A DNA stretch of 64,000 nucleotides, taken from assembly GCF_010671925.1 (NCBI RefSeq), contig NZ_JAAHIH010000001.1, forward strand, positions 124,001-188,000. Direction: 5' to 3'. Below, in pieces: positions 53,775 to 63,284 of this stretch. This DNA comes from Moorena sp. SIOASIH. GTDB lineage: Bacteria; Cyanobacteriota; Cyanobacteriia; Cyanobacteriales; Coleofasciculaceae. Numbering within the stretch: the stretch's first letter is position 1; each line of letters starts with the position of its first letter. Position numbers and translations under genes: made by a program. The notes below the pieces were generated by a model that saw nothing but the letters and a program-made list of their open reading frames with translations, was not told the origin of the DNA and did not search any database.

Positions 53775-55175
53775 CTATTTAGCTCTGATTTTTGGTTTAA
53801 GTCCCGCTAGAGGTTTTTCTTCAGAAATGCGATCACCCTTCAGGATCATTTTCACCCCACCCGCAGGCTCAAGAGCCAAACCGCGACGCTGAGGTTTAAC
53901 CGGACGACTATCGGCTAATTCTAGTTCATACTGCTTGAGAATGGTGGCCAACACTAATTTCATTTCAAACTCAGCCAATGCAGCACCAATACAGCGACGA
54001 GCACCCGCCCCAAACGGTATATATTCATAAGGAGAAAATTGACGCTCCAGGAAGCGTTCTGGCTTAAACTTTTTAGGTTCTGGGTATAACTCTTCACGCT
54101 GATGCAGCAAATGAACACAGGGAAAGATAATTGTGCCAGCTTCTAAATGTTTTCCCCCCACTTCTACAGATTCTTGTACCAAACGAGGCAATGTCAACAC
54201 TCCCACTGGATAAATGCGTAATGTTTCTTGCCAAACCGCAGTCAGATAGGGAAGTTGAAACAAACTCATCGGGTCGGGATTCTCTCCCAGAGAATCGATT
54301 TCTGCTAAGAGTTTCTCTTTAACTTCTGGTAAGCGATGAGTCCAATAAAAAGCCCAAGCCAGACCAGTAGCAGTGTTTTCGTAAGCTCCCACTAGCAAAG
54401 TGATCAACTCATCTCGTAATTCTTCCTCACTCATCCCCTCACCATTTTCGTCACGAGCTGATAATAATAAACTGAGAATATCGGTGCGATCGCTCTCTCC
54501 TTCAGCACGGCGATCGCGAATTTCTGCGTAAAGCAATTCATCAATTTGTTTTTGTTGACGCTTAATTTTTGCCCCTGGACTCCAATCCCCATAATCTTTT
54601 GCTAGAAATGGGAAAAAAATTAAGCTGGCACTCAAGGGAGAACTCGTGGCCTTGAGTCTGGCAGATAACAATTCTTGTAATTGGCGATAATGTGGCCGAT
54701 CATGCAAACCAAACACCGTAGAAAAAATTACCCGCATGGCAATTTTTTGTACGGTGTCCCGAATTGTGAATGGTTGATTAACCGTCCACTGACTCGTCAC
54801 ATTTTTAGTGATATCGCAAATGAGCTGACCATAAGTGTGCATTCTTTCTCCGTGAAACGGAGGTAACAGTAACTTTCGCCGTGTTTTATGTTCTTCACCA
54901 TCCAACATGATGACAGAATTACTACCTAATAAAGGTTCAAGAGTTTTATTTAAATTCCCAGAGGCAGGGAACTTTTGAGGATTGCTTAAAATTGTTTGTA
55001 AACCTTGGGGGTTACTGAAAAATACCACTTCCCCAAGATTTACCACAACTGGCGATATAAAAATATCGCCATATTCTTTAGCTGTGGTTTCCATATAACC
55101 GACTGGATCTGAAAGCCACTTAAATACCTGCAAAAGCCAGCAATTTTTGGATCTGTTAGGTAATGCCATTGTCAT
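53775..55175 (-). CDS. Cytochrome P450, CYP110-like
   Basis: This 466-residue P450 has all core motifs: I-helix LLVGAYENTATGLAW, K-helix ExxR in WQETLRIYPVG, the PERF-type FKPERFLERQ, and the haem loop YIPFGAGARRCIG with the ligand Cys395. The N-terminus (LPNRSKNCWLLQVFKWLSDP, VGYMETTAKEYGDIF) is typical of the CYP110 group of filamentous cyanobacteria. There is no N-terminal membrane anchor, so it is soluble or peripheral. Fatty acids or terpenoids are known substrates of relatives; the substrate here is unknown. No redox partner gene is adjacent. ATG at 55175 or 55169 are both possible. Confidence 0.92.
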   Translation of the reverse strand: MTMALPNRSKNCWLLQVFKWLSDPVGYMETTAKEYGDIFISPVVVNLGEVVFFSNPQGLQTILSNPQKFPASGNLNKTLEPLLGSNSVIMLDGEEHKTRRKLLLPPFHGERMHTYGQLICDITKNVTSQWTVNQPFTIRDTVQKIAMRVIFSTVFGLHDRPHYRQLQELLSARLKATSSPLSASLIFFPFLAKDYGDWSPGAKIKRQQKQIDELLYAEIRDRRAEGESDRTDILSLLLSARDENGEGMSEEELRDELITLLVGAYENTATGLAWAFYWTHRLPEVKEKLLAEIDSLGENPDPMSLFQLPYLTAVWQETLRIYPVGVLTLPRLVQESVEVGGKHLEAGTIIFPCVHLLHQREELYPEPKKFKPERFLERQFSPYEYIPFGAGARRCIGAALAEFEMKLVLATILKQYELELADSRPVKPQRRGLALEPAGGVKMILKGDRISEEKPLAGLKPKIRAK

Positions 55176-55348
55176 CGTTGATTATCTAGTCTTTGTGTAC
55201 TTATTGTTTATTGTAATCATCCTGAGGGGGTGACATGAGCCCTAAAAAGCTTACTATATAAGGTTTTTAGGTGAGCTCAGGTAAGATACAGTCCCAAATT
55301 GACCCTCCTTTCATTGTCTTGATGCAATAGCGAGTGGGGGAAACCACG

Positions 55349-55387
55349 GCAGCGCGGTCATGGGGGGAACCCCCATGACCGCGCTGC
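55349..55387. repeat. Perfect 18-bp-stem hairpin
   Basis: The 17 bases starting GCAGCGCGGTCATGGGG at 55349 are exactly complementary to 55371-55387, with one more G-C pair inside and a GAA loop. It is preceded by AGCGAGTGGGGGAAACCACG, which also occurs (reversed) near 53110 and 53135. Otherwise 55176-55898 holds nothing I can call a gene. Confidence 0.75.
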
Positions 55388-55898
55388 ATCGCTTAATGGC
55401 AAGCTCAAACCCTTATAACTACGTCCAAGGTCGCGCCCAAAACCGCATGTATCTTTTTGTAACTGATTGGCTTAAATTATTATCTAGTAAGGATTTCAGG
55501 TTGGATGTCACCCCCCCCAGCCTGGGTATTAACCCTAATCCGGGCTAATGGCTATGATTCAATAACCGAATTTATAGACAGTTTAGGGGATAATCTGACT
55601 TATTTGTTGTCTATTTGTACTTAGTCTGACTCTATCTCCATTTGACTCGACAATGAAACAGCCCTGCCCAGCAACAGAGCCTAACATCATCTCGTCAGTT
55701 CATATTAAGCGAAAATACTCATTGACAAACACCAGATGCTTCTGTAACTTATTTGAAGTCCTGGGTTTGTCGAGGAAAATGGATCCTCAGATCCATTTTG
55801 GTAGAAGAAAAAAGCTGAAAATTTGTTCGTGTAGTCAGAAGTTTTACCGCTCACCCCAAACCCTCCGATCCCCATCTAATTAAAGAGGAGTTGAAATT

Positions 55899-56369
55899 AT
55901 GCCTAGTATAGAGGATGGTACGTTGTGGATTATGGATGAATTGTATGGGATCCAAGAACTCCCACCGGAAGAAGATTATGAAACATTTACGAAGGCTGTT
56001 CTGATTTGTGCAAAGGGAGACGGGACAATATCGCCAGAAGAAAGAGCTTGGTTCGCCGGACGTTCAGCAGCTTATCAGGATATAAAATCCTATGAACTCG
56101 CCACAAGTTATGCCGGAGATGATGATTTGCAGAAAGTTCTGGCAGGAAGTTCTAACGTTGCTAGTCGGAAAGGGCGACTGATTACCATATATGTGGCGAT
56201 TCAAGCATGTAGTTCTGATGGAGAATATCATCCAGGTGAGCAACAAAAGATTCATCAAATGGCAGCACTATTAGGAATAGAAGAGAGTGTTGTTCGGGAG
56301 CTTGAACAATTGTCTGTGGAAGAAGCAGAAATGCGCAAAAAACGTATTGCTATTTTCTCAAAATCATAA
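55899..56369 (+). CDS. TerB-like helical protein
   Basis: This 156-residue all-helical acidic protein contains the paired motifs FTKAVLICAKGDGTISPEER and TIYVAIQACSSDGEYHPGEQ, the two DG.(I/Y)xxxE metal-binding-type loops seen in TerB/DjlA-N domains, followed by IHQMAALLGIEESVVRELEQ. TerB proteins are linked to tellurite or chemical stress and membrane-associated signalling. AAAGAGGAG lies upstream of the ATG (TAATTAAAGAGGAGTTG), a good ribosome site. No other ter genes are nearby. Function is inferred only to the fold level. Confidence 0.65.
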   Translation: MPSIEDGTLWIMDELYGIQELPPEEDYETFTKAVLICAKGDGTISPEERAWFAGRSAAYQDIKSYELATSYAGDDDLQKVLAGSSNVASRKGRLITIYVAIQACSSDGEYHPGEQQKIHQMAALLGIEESVVRELEQLSVEEAEMRKKRIAIFSKS

Positions 56370-56626
56370 AAGTCAGCCAGAGATTGCCTCAACAGTTAGC
56401 TGGTGCCAAAAAGAAGTGTTTAACGGATTCTCGCCCAATTCTGTTGCCAATATTGCGCTCAATCTTAATTGATTTTGGTCAGAACGCAATGTCTAGCGAC
56501 CACAGTCTGCCTTGAGTAACTTGAAGTAATACTGACAACGGGATCGCTCAAGTGCTATTTATAGTTATTTTAAATAAGAATGAGACGTTCAGTAGCATGG
56601 GAATCACTCCTATATTTAAGGTTGCA

Positions 56627-56721
56627 TACAGCGCTTTTCTATTGAGTGAACCACAATTGATTATTGATTTTTAATTGGTCTGGCTCCCTCAATGTGGTTT
56701 ATTAATCTGAAAAGCGCTGTA
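56627..56721. repeat. 95-bp terminal-inverted-repeat element (MITE-like)
   Basis: TACAGCGCTTTTC (56627-56639) and GAAAAGCGCTGTA (56709-56721) are perfect inverted repeats. Inner arms AACCACA and TGTGGTT are also complementary, so the whole element folds. No target-site duplication is obvious. Apart from this, 56370-56846 holds a CTATTCC heptamer remnant ending CCCTTTGCTAT at 56843, and no gene. Confidence 0.6.
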
Positions 56722-56846
56722 AGGCAATTTGCCTAAGTCCTATCGAAGCTGAAAGGTAAGCATTCAGGTGAGGAGGTTGACAAAGGAGAAGAGATGGGTA
56801 GGATAGAAGAATCGTCCCTACTCCCTATTCCCTATTCCCTTTGCTA

Positions 56847-59438
56847 TCAATCCAAGCTATCCAGAAGCTGTCGAATTTTGAGCCGTTGCTGCTGTTTTAT
56901 TGATTCTGGGAAACTTAACTCGATCGCAATCGAATCAACAGATCCGGTATCAACTAACTGCTCTATAGTTTCCACAACAGCCAAAAAACTCACATCTTGT
57001 AAGTGATTAGATTCCTGAGTTACCAGTAAACTGATCAGGGGTTTATTGTGCTGCATTGTATCGAGATTGCTAATCTGGCTGCCATCTAATTCCAAGCGTA
57101 AATCATGAGTTCCAATTTCCGTGATTGTCGCGCTAACGGAATAGTTTTTCCAGTAATCCCAATATAATTGCACCGCCGTTTGAACCTTTTGACGTACCTT
57201 GGTCTCTTTAGCTGGTCGGAATTCACGGAAGACTCGTCTGATACTCGTAGCAATAAACTTAAGGGATTGGAGAGGATGGTCTGTCTCAGATCGTCTCTGG
57301 GAATACCACTCATTGACATCAGAATAAATAACTAACACCAGATCATCTTGCTGAGTACGGGTGAGATTAATAAAATCAACAAATAGCCTCACCTGCTCCC
57401 CCATGGCAACTTCTCGCATCACCCGCCCTCGGACCAAGCACTTGTGTCCGTAGTCTCCTTCGAGTTCCACTCTGATTTCATCTGGTATGTTCGGTCTCTT
57501 ATTCAGCAGAATTTGGACGCCACTTTCACTAATATTAACGGTTTCACCTCTCCAACTCTGGTGTGGAGTATGAATCACAGCTGTTAACTTCCTTGGCATC
57601 CGGTGGGCTCGACGGAGTTGGGGTTGCTCGAAAGCAACTAGACAAGCAGCCATCAGCAGGATTAAGTTAAAGATAGACCAAAAAACATTAACAATCACCG
57701 CTTGGCTATCCTCCGGTCTTAACCATAGCCACAGGGGTACAGTAAACAAGGCAGCAGCAGCCAGTGCAGCAACTAACACCAAGTACTTGACCGAATCAAA
57801 ATCAAAGCTGCGCTTGGTAACATTCATCCCTTTATCGGTAACATTGAAAGACCCTAACTTAGGATTAATCAGAGCTAAGATGGTAACAATTCCTGCCTGG
57901 AATGACAGGGCAAATTCAAAAATCTCGTTCCAGAAGGAGAAACGGACGTGCTTGTAGGGAATGTGGTTGGTCTGCATCGATAAAATAACGTGAGGCAGAG
58001 CATAGCACAAGGTTTCAAAACCCAGACCCTTAACCGAATTGATGCCAAATAATAAGAATAGAGTGGGTGCGATCGCATACATCAATCGGGGGAAGCCGAA
58101 GAAAAAGTGGGATGTGGCACTCATGTAGCACAACCGTTGCGCCAGGCTCAAATTCACCTTCCGGTTGAACAAGGGATTTTCCAGGCGCAGAATCTGAGCC
58201 ATTCCCCTAGCCCAACGTACCTGTTGACCGATATAGGCCGAAAATTTTTCTGGCGCTAAACCTGCCACCATAATCTTGTCGTAGTAGACCGACTCGTAAC
58301 CCTTTGAGTGCAGACGAAAGGCAGTATGGCAGTCTTCGGTAACTGTTTCGGTGGCAATACCTCCGATTTCCATGACGTGGGTTTTCCGAATCACCGCCGC
58401 AGACCCACAAAAGAACGCCGCATTCCAGAAATCATTGCCCTTTTGCAGCACCTTATAAAACAGTTCATTACCCACAGGTATTCTGCCTTCTGTGAGCAGA
58501 TTACGCTCAAAGGGGTCTGGGTTATAAAACCAGTGGGGTGTTTGGACAAAGGAAACCTTAGGGTTAAAAAAGAAGCCAACAGTTTCCTTCAATAAGCTTT
58601 TAGCGGGAATGTGGTCACAATCCAGAATCAGGACTAAATCCCCTTTGGTGTTGTGAAAAGCCGTATTGATATTACCAGCTTTAGCATGATCATTGTTATC
58701 CCGAGTCAGGAGTTCGGAGCCTAGATCCTCACACATTTGGCGCAACTTTTCCCTACGCTCTGGATACTTTCTGCCATCATCAAGGACATAAACCGATTTT
58801 TTATCAGCCGGATAGTCAATGGCTACAGCCGCTAAGGTTGTTTTGCGGACAATTTCGATATCTTCGTTATAGGTAGGAATGTAAATATCAACCGAAAACC
58901 ACTCATCTTGGGGTTTATTTTCTAAATTAACCGCTTTACGTTGTTTGATTTTTAAGGTTTGAAAGTAAGCTAAAAATAAGGTAGCGATCGCATAAAATTC
59001 TGCTCCATACAACAGCAAGCAAAAAACGATATTCAGCCACCCTTCAAAATTAAGGGTATATCGAGTGCGGTAATAAAAATAGCGTAGGGTAGTGAAAGCG
59101 CTAAGTAAAATCAATAATAAGTGGAGATATTCACTCGTTTTACGCTTGGGTTTATCTTCCTCCATCTGAATAATCACCCGTCCCACCAGGAACAAAATGA
59201 AGCCAAGCAACCCTTGTTGCCAAATCGGTGGGCGAGCAGTAATTAGAGGAATGAATAGCAATAGTAGGCATACCATCAGCAACAGCAATTGACCGCGACT
59301 TAGCCACTGTAAAATCTGGTCAAATATATGGGGTAAGTCTTCCACTAGCCAGACTGTTAGTCGCTGTCGCTGTTGGGGTGACGTCACCAAGCCTCTGCGA
59401 CTTGGTTTTGACCTAATCTTTAAAAATGGAATAGTCAA
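56847..59438 (-). CDS. bcsA: Cellulose synthase catalytic subunit BcsA with PilZ domain
   Basis: This 863-residue membrane glycosyltransferase has N-terminal spans (about 50-160), then the GT2 catalytic loop: VDIYIPTYNED, VYVLDDGRKYPE (about 220), ILDCDHIPA (DxD, 273-275), TETVTEDCHTAF (TED, 367-369) and QQVRWARGM (405-409). These match processive UDP-glucose polymerases making beta-1,4-glucan. After more spans comes a PilZ domain with RRAHR (RxxxR) and NISESGVQI (N-x-S-x-x-G), the cyclic-di-GMP site that releases the gating loop. bcsB lies upstream on the same strand (305-base gap). No bcsC or bcsZ is seen here; cyanobacteria often use other export partners. Surface cellulose for aggregation is inferred. 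Confidence 0.93.
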   Translation of the reverse strand: MTIPFLKIRSKPSRRGLVTSPQQRQRLTVWLVEDLPHIFDQILQWLSRGQLLLLMVCLLLLFIPLITARPPIWQQGLLGFILFLVGRVIIQMEEDKPKRKTSEYLHLLLILLSAFTTLRYFYYRTRYTLNFEGWLNIVFCLLLYGAEFYAIATLFLAYFQTLKIKQRKAVNLENKPQDEWFSVDIYIPTYNEDIEIVRKTTLAAVAIDYPADKKSVYVLDDGRKYPERREKLRQMCEDLGSELLTRDNNDHAKAGNINTAFHNTKGDLVLILDCDHIPAKSLLKETVGFFFNPKVSFVQTPHWFYNPDPFERNLLTEGRIPVGNELFYKVLQKGNDFWNAAFFCGSAAVIRKTHVMEIGGIATETVTEDCHTAFRLHSKGYESVYYDKIMVAGLAPEKFSAYIGQQVRWARGMAQILRLENPLFNRKVNLSLAQRLCYMSATSHFFFGFPRLMYAIAPTLFLLFGINSVKGLGFETLCYALPHVILSMQTNHIPYKHVRFSFWNEIFEFALSFQAGIVTILALINPKLGSFNVTDKGMNVTKRSFDFDSVKYLVLVAALAAAALFTVPLWLWLRPEDSQAVIVNVFWSIFNLILLMAACLVAFEQPQLRRAHRMPRKLTAVIHTPHQSWRGETVNISESGVQILLNKRPNIPDEIRVELEGDYGHKCLVRGRVMREVAMGEQVRLFVDFINLTRTQQDDLVLVIYSDVNEWYSQRRSETDHPLQSLKFIATSIRRVFREFRPAKETKVRQKVQTAVQLYWDYWKNYSVSATITEIGTHDLRLELDGSQISNLDTMQHNKPLISLLVTQESNHLQDVSFLAVVETIEQLVDTGSVDSIAIELSFPESIKQQQRLKIRQLLDSLD

Positions 59439-59515
59439 TCGCTTCGCTCCAATTAAAAATTATCAATTCAAAATTTTAAAATACTCCATAACTTAATTTA
59501 GGGTATTGTATTCTT

Positions 59516-59593
59516 AGGTGCGCTTTCCGTGATGGCGAACGCGCCCCGCGTGACCTACGGTCAAGGGATTGCTCGCCATCACGGGTCGCACCT
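59516..59593. repeat. Palindromic element between bcsB and bcsA
   Basis: AGGTGCG (59516-59522) and CGCACCT (59587-59593) bound a region with GTGATGGCGA pairing with TCGCCATCAC. An inner palindrome GCGTGACCTACGGTCA recalls the GTTCGCG family. It lies in the 305-bp gap between bcsB and bcsA and might affect co-transcription. Confidence 0.65.
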
Positions 59594-59743
59594 GTGGAAA
59601 CAATTCCAAGTTAGAAAGCTATTCATTTTTAATTTGGCATTTTGCATTCAACAATATGGGTTTTGGTTTTGTTGAAATAATTCCCAATAAATTATAAATA
59701 ATGGAATTTTTAATTTGGCATTTTGAATTTAAAAAAATGGTCA

Positions 59744-62239
59744 TTAATTTCTATCTCTAGCAGTTTTGTTTAGATAAAACTGAATAACCCCGTAACTAAT
59801 CAGGGTAGCAGCTATAATAGCTGGAGCTAACATTAACCAACTTCTTATTATGAATTTAAAAATTTGCTTAGTCAACTCAGGTTTTTCCATTTGACGCTTT
59901 CGCTTTTGCTGGAAAAACTCTAGATTATAATAATTTTGTTCATAAATATCGGGATTGTCCGAGTTGGCACTAATCAGTAGCGTGTCTCCCTTGATTTGAG
60001 AGAAGAGTGGGTCTTGGTTTAATAAGTCTTGGACTTGCTTTAAGCCTTTGTCGGTTTGAGCAATTAGAGCAAGAAGCACCCGTTCTTTATTCCATGGCGA
60101 AATAATTTCTTTGATCACGCCATCATGATCAGACCAGGTTTGAATCTGACTATCATTGCGCTGCCGTGTCAAGAAATCTTTTAATTTAAAGCCACCAGAG
60201 GAGAAAATTTCGGGAACAGGAAATTTATCTTGAGTGCCAATTCCTACCAGATGATGGTCACTGCGTTCCTCAGTGGGTAAAGAGTCTTTAGTGTAAACTG
60301 ATAACTGGACTGATTCCGCTTTGCTTAACCGTCCCAGTCTGTTAGTGAACTTTAGTAATGTCATCAGTACACTGGTTGAGGGGTCTTTTGGTAGCACAAT
60401 AACGGTATTGGATAAATCCTGAGGAGCAGCAAAGGGATAACCAGTTTTCAGCAACCCCAAATCTGGCACTTTGGCAACACTGGTGCGCTGGAGTTCAAAA
60501 TTTGTATCATTGTGCAACGTACCCCAAAGCTGTTGGTCAGTTACTTTGCTACAGGAGCGGCGTTCCCGAGCATCAAGACGAAAATCCACCTGGATTATAG
60601 AATAGGGGGTAATTTTGTCAATGGGCAGGGGAACCCTCAGGGATTCTCTAGTTCCACCATTGATGGACGTTAGCTTTTTACCGATTAGGGCAATGCCATC
60701 TAGCTTGACTTCCACTACTGAGGTTTTGGGATTAATTTGGGGGCCGTAGCTATAAATTAGGTTCATATAGTTATCCCCCTCAAACTGATCATCGGGCAAT
60801 GCCCGGAAGTCAATATTAATGGGTGGGGAATCAGAACCCCGTACGGTTATATCCTCAATCGGCTGATTGTAGGGAGTTTTGAGGTCACTAAGCTTGAATG
60901 TGGGTTCTAGAGGTAAATAGTCTGGCCAATCACGGGATGCAGGGGTTGGCACTTCCTCCAGCTTTTCGACTAAGATGGCTTGACTGGTACCAATTTGACG
61001 GTCTTTCGATTGCACTAAAAACTGTACTGCTTTCGCCACTCCTTCTGGCCCATTACCGGTTGCTACCAATACTGCGGCTTCATTGCCAGGAGTGGTAGTT
61101 AACATTAAGACCCCGACATCGGGGGGTAAGGCTTTGTCCTTAGCATCGAGAATCTGATTATTTCCTACAGGAAGGGGTAGTTTCAGGGATTTTAGTTCTG
61201 GCTGTTGTTCTGGTGTACCGATGATTACCAATCGATTACCAGAAAAGCGATTAATCCCCGTTCCACTGGCCTCTTTAACAGATTTCACCAAGGACGTATT
61301 CAGGCGACGATAATCCGCTAGCCTACCTAAGGAAGCTTGGAAACGAGCAGTGCTGGTTAACCAATTATCATCAATCTTCTTGGGCAACAGATAAGTAATT
61401 TGATTTGGTTCTAGACTCAGGTCATCAAAGATCGGGTAAGGATAGCGATTGAAGTCTAGAGAAACCGGTTGGGGTTCAAAATCAAAGACTATTTTAGAAT
61501 CGGGTAGAATTTCTGTCCATAGGGAAGGGTCATAGGGGTCTTGAGTACAGGTAGGAGAGTTATTCTGTAGCGCCGCAATCGTGATTTGGTTGTAGTTACG
61601 GAGTTGGTCTATAGGAATATTAAAGAGCACATTCCCAATTTCCCCTTTCTGGCGGTTGAGAGGAATACTGCCAACGCTAACACCATTAATTAGAACGGTA
61701 AGATTAGAGCGAGTGGCATAGAGCGCTGGAGAATGGCGAAAGCGAATCAAAGCTTTGACAGATTTAAGTTGCCAATCTCGGGGACGAGTAAACCCTAGCC
61801 GTGCCTCGTCATAGATGCCTCTTAAACTAAGACGAGACCCTACTACTGGGCTGCGATTGAATTCTAGGATGTACTGACCAGCAGCAGGAGCATCGATTTC
61901 AGGAGCTTTAGTTGGTGGGGAAGGTAGAGCAAAGGTGGGTTGAGATTTTTCCTTGAGTTCCTCGATGGTACTCTCCCGTAGGGTTTTGTTAGTATCGGTG
62001 CTACTGCCATCACTTTGGGCATAGACTAAGCTTGTAGTTAACCCAATGGAAATACTACAGCTGAGGAATAATAGTAGGACTAGAGAATATCTTGGGAACG
62101 AAGGCCGAGGATGATTTGCTTTAGCATCGAACCTCCTCGAAGTAGAGGCTTGATTAGCGCTAGAGTGACCATCTGATGGCTGTGACCTAGGATTTTTTTT
62201 GGGTAGATGGGCAAAAGCCTTGCGAAAAAAGGGTGTCAT
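59744..62239 (-). CDS. bcsB: Cellulose synthase regulatory subunit BcsB
   Basis: This 831-residue protein has an N-terminal basic region with a signal-anchor helix (YSLVLLLFLSCSISIGLTTS, near residues 51-70) and a large periplasmic part. That part holds two carbohydrate-binding-like and two flavodoxin-like halves (GTPEQQPELKSLKLPLPVGN, LDGIALIGKKLTSINGGTRE, VDFRLDARERRSCSKVTDQQ). A C-terminal transmembrane helix (FIIRSWLMLAPAIIAATLIS, followed by YGVIQFYL) is where BcsB packs against BcsA. It guides the glucan through the periplasm. Orientation and order fit a bcsB-bcsA unit. Confidence 0.9.
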   Translation of the reverse strand: MTPFFRKAFAHLPKKNPRSQPSDGHSSANQASTSRRFDAKANHPRPSFPRYSLVLLLFLSCSISIGLTTSLVYAQSDGSSTDTNKTLRESTIEELKEKSQPTFALPSPPTKAPEIDAPAAGQYILEFNRSPVVGSRLSLRGIYDEARLGFTRPRDWQLKSVKALIRFRHSPALYATRSNLTVLINGVSVGSIPLNRQKGEIGNVLFNIPIDQLRNYNQITIAALQNNSPTCTQDPYDPSLWTEILPDSKIVFDFEPQPVSLDFNRYPYPIFDDLSLEPNQITYLLPKKIDDNWLTSTARFQASLGRLADYRRLNTSLVKSVKEASGTGINRFSGNRLVIIGTPEQQPELKSLKLPLPVGNNQILDAKDKALPPDVGVLMLTTTPGNEAAVLVATGNGPEGVAKAVQFLVQSKDRQIGTSQAILVEKLEEVPTPASRDWPDYLPLEPTFKLSDLKTPYNQPIEDITVRGSDSPPINIDFRALPDDQFEGDNYMNLIYSYGPQINPKTSVVEVKLDGIALIGKKLTSINGGTRESLRVPLPIDKITPYSIIQVDFRLDARERRSCSKVTDQQLWGTLHNDTNFELQRTSVAKVPDLGLLKTGYPFAAPQDLSNTVIVLPKDPSTSVLMTLLKFTNRLGRLSKAESVQLSVYTKDSLPTEERSDHHLVGIGTQDKFPVPEIFSSGGFKLKDFLTRQRNDSQIQTWSDHDGVIKEIISPWNKERVLLALIAQTDKGLKQVQDLLNQDPLFSQIKGDTLLISANSDNPDIYEQNYYNLEFFQQKRKRQMEKPELTKQIFKFIIRSWLMLAPAIIAATLISYGVIQFYLNKTARDRN

Positions 62240-62784
62240 CAGCAGAACGTTTTAACTCTGATTAAAAATTAAATTGCCGCATGGGATGTTTAGCTATTGA
62301 TACAAGGCTAGCGCTACCTAATCCGGAGCAAGCTAGTTGGATTACCAGCGGTTGAATAAAAATCAGATACACCCTTGAGTGACGAGAATCTGGGGAACGG
62401 AATCCTCATCTATGCCAACCTTTTCGATCGGCAAGCTTCCGCAGTCTTTGAGTTAAATCTACCACAGGCTTCTAGGACATTGCCCCTAGAATAAAAGTTC
62501 AGTAAAGTTGCTTGACAAATTAAATTTTATATGCATTAAGGAAAATCCCTGGATTGGTATCGGGTTTCTAAATGAATTGTAAACAGCGATTACAGTTGTT
62601 TCGATTTCCAAAAATCTCTATATAGTTGATTAGATCTTGCCTCTTGCCTCTTGCCTCTTGCCTCTTGCCTCAGGGATTCTGTTCACAACTCAAATACAAA
62701 TGGGAGAATTTTTGATGCCATATTCCCGACTCCCGACTCCCGACTCCCGACTCCCGACTCCCGACTCCCGATTCCCTTTGCTAT
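62240..62784. other. Intergenic region between bcsB and the micro-gene cluster, with two heptamer arrays
   Basis: No gene is supported. TTGCCTC units lie at 62637-62672 and CCCGACT units at 62724-62770, the latter ending CCCTTTGCTAT right before the CRP-type site at 62785. The bcsB promoter should lie near 62240-62340 on the minus strand. The TAGCGCTA-type palindrome (GCTAGCGCTACC) occurs once near 62308. Confidence 0.5.
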
Positions 62785-62800
62785 TGTGATCCAGATCACA
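62785..62800 (+). promoter_or_regulatory. Perfect CRP/SyCRP1-type binding palindrome
   Basis: TGTGATCCAGATCACA matches the CRP consensus TGTGA-N6-TCACA exactly and has 7-bp perfect arms. A TAGTAT -10-like element lies at 62867-62872, placing the site roughly 85 bases before a likely start of transcription. No good -35 box is visible, which fits activator dependence. The first micro-gene begins at 62927. Control could also reach the divergent bcsB gene. Regulation is inferred from the motif. Confidence 0.65.
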
Positions 62801-62926
62801 CCAATTGCTCTGGAAAATCACTAAGGTGGGTGAGCTAAGTCGGTGCAGTGAAATTATTCTGGACTGTAGTATATTCACATCAACTTTAAAGAAGGTTTAG
62901 ATAACTGCTGGAGGAAATAGGTAATT

Positions 62927-63028
62927 ATGAGTAATCAACAGATTCGCTTTGCTACTATCACCGTTATTGATATCGCTCTGTTGTTTAGCGCCCCCCTGTT
63001 GGTACAATTTATTTCACGGATGCCCTGA
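62927..63028 (+). CDS. 33-residue single-span membrane peptide, copy 1
   Basis: The product begins MSNQQIRFATITVIDIALLF and ends FISRMP: a short polar N-terminus, a hydrophobic span (about residues 8-29) with one buried Asp15 and a Pro23, and a basic tail. GGAGGAAATAGG lies upstream of the ATG. Copies 2 and 3 follow at 182- and 176-base intervals. Across the three copies, five codons vary silently and only codon 3 changes the residue (Asn here, Ser in the others), which strongly supports translation. I do not recognise the family. Possibilities include a membrane-acting type I toxin or a small subunit or regulator of a membrane complex. A perfect CRP-type site lies 127 bases upstream. Confidence 0.75.
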   Translation: MSNQQIRFATITVIDIALLFSAPLLVQFISRMP

Positions 63029-63108
63029 AGGTGTTTCAAGGAAGCAGGCAGTGTCGAGTAGGTTTAACAAAATTTAAGATACCTTGATAAATGAGGAAAT
63101 AAGTAATT

Positions 63109-63210
63109 ATGAGTAGTCAACAAATTCGCTTCGCTACTATCACTGTTATTGATATCGCTCTGTTGTTTAGCGCCCCCCTGTTGGTACAATTCATTTCACG
63201 GATGCCCTGA
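63109..63210 (+). CDS. 33-residue single-span membrane peptide, copy 2
   Basis: The product is identical to copy 3 and differs from copy 1 only at residue 3 (Ser for Asn). The leader ATGAGGAAATAAGTAATT precedes the ATG. Silent changes relative to its neighbours sit at codons for Gln5, Phe8, Thr12 and Phe28. The spacer before it (GTTTAACAAAATTTAAGATACC) also recurs before copy 3, so gene and leader were duplicated together. Just after the stop, CCCTGAA and TTCAAGGG can pair imperfectly and may form a weak terminator or processing site. Confidence 0.75.
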   Translation: MSSQQIRFATITVIDIALLFSAPLLVQFISRMP

Positions 63211-63284
63211 AGGTGTTTCAAGGGAGCTTGAGACCAGGGTTAACAAAATTTAATGTACCTTGATAAATGAGGAAATAGGTAATT

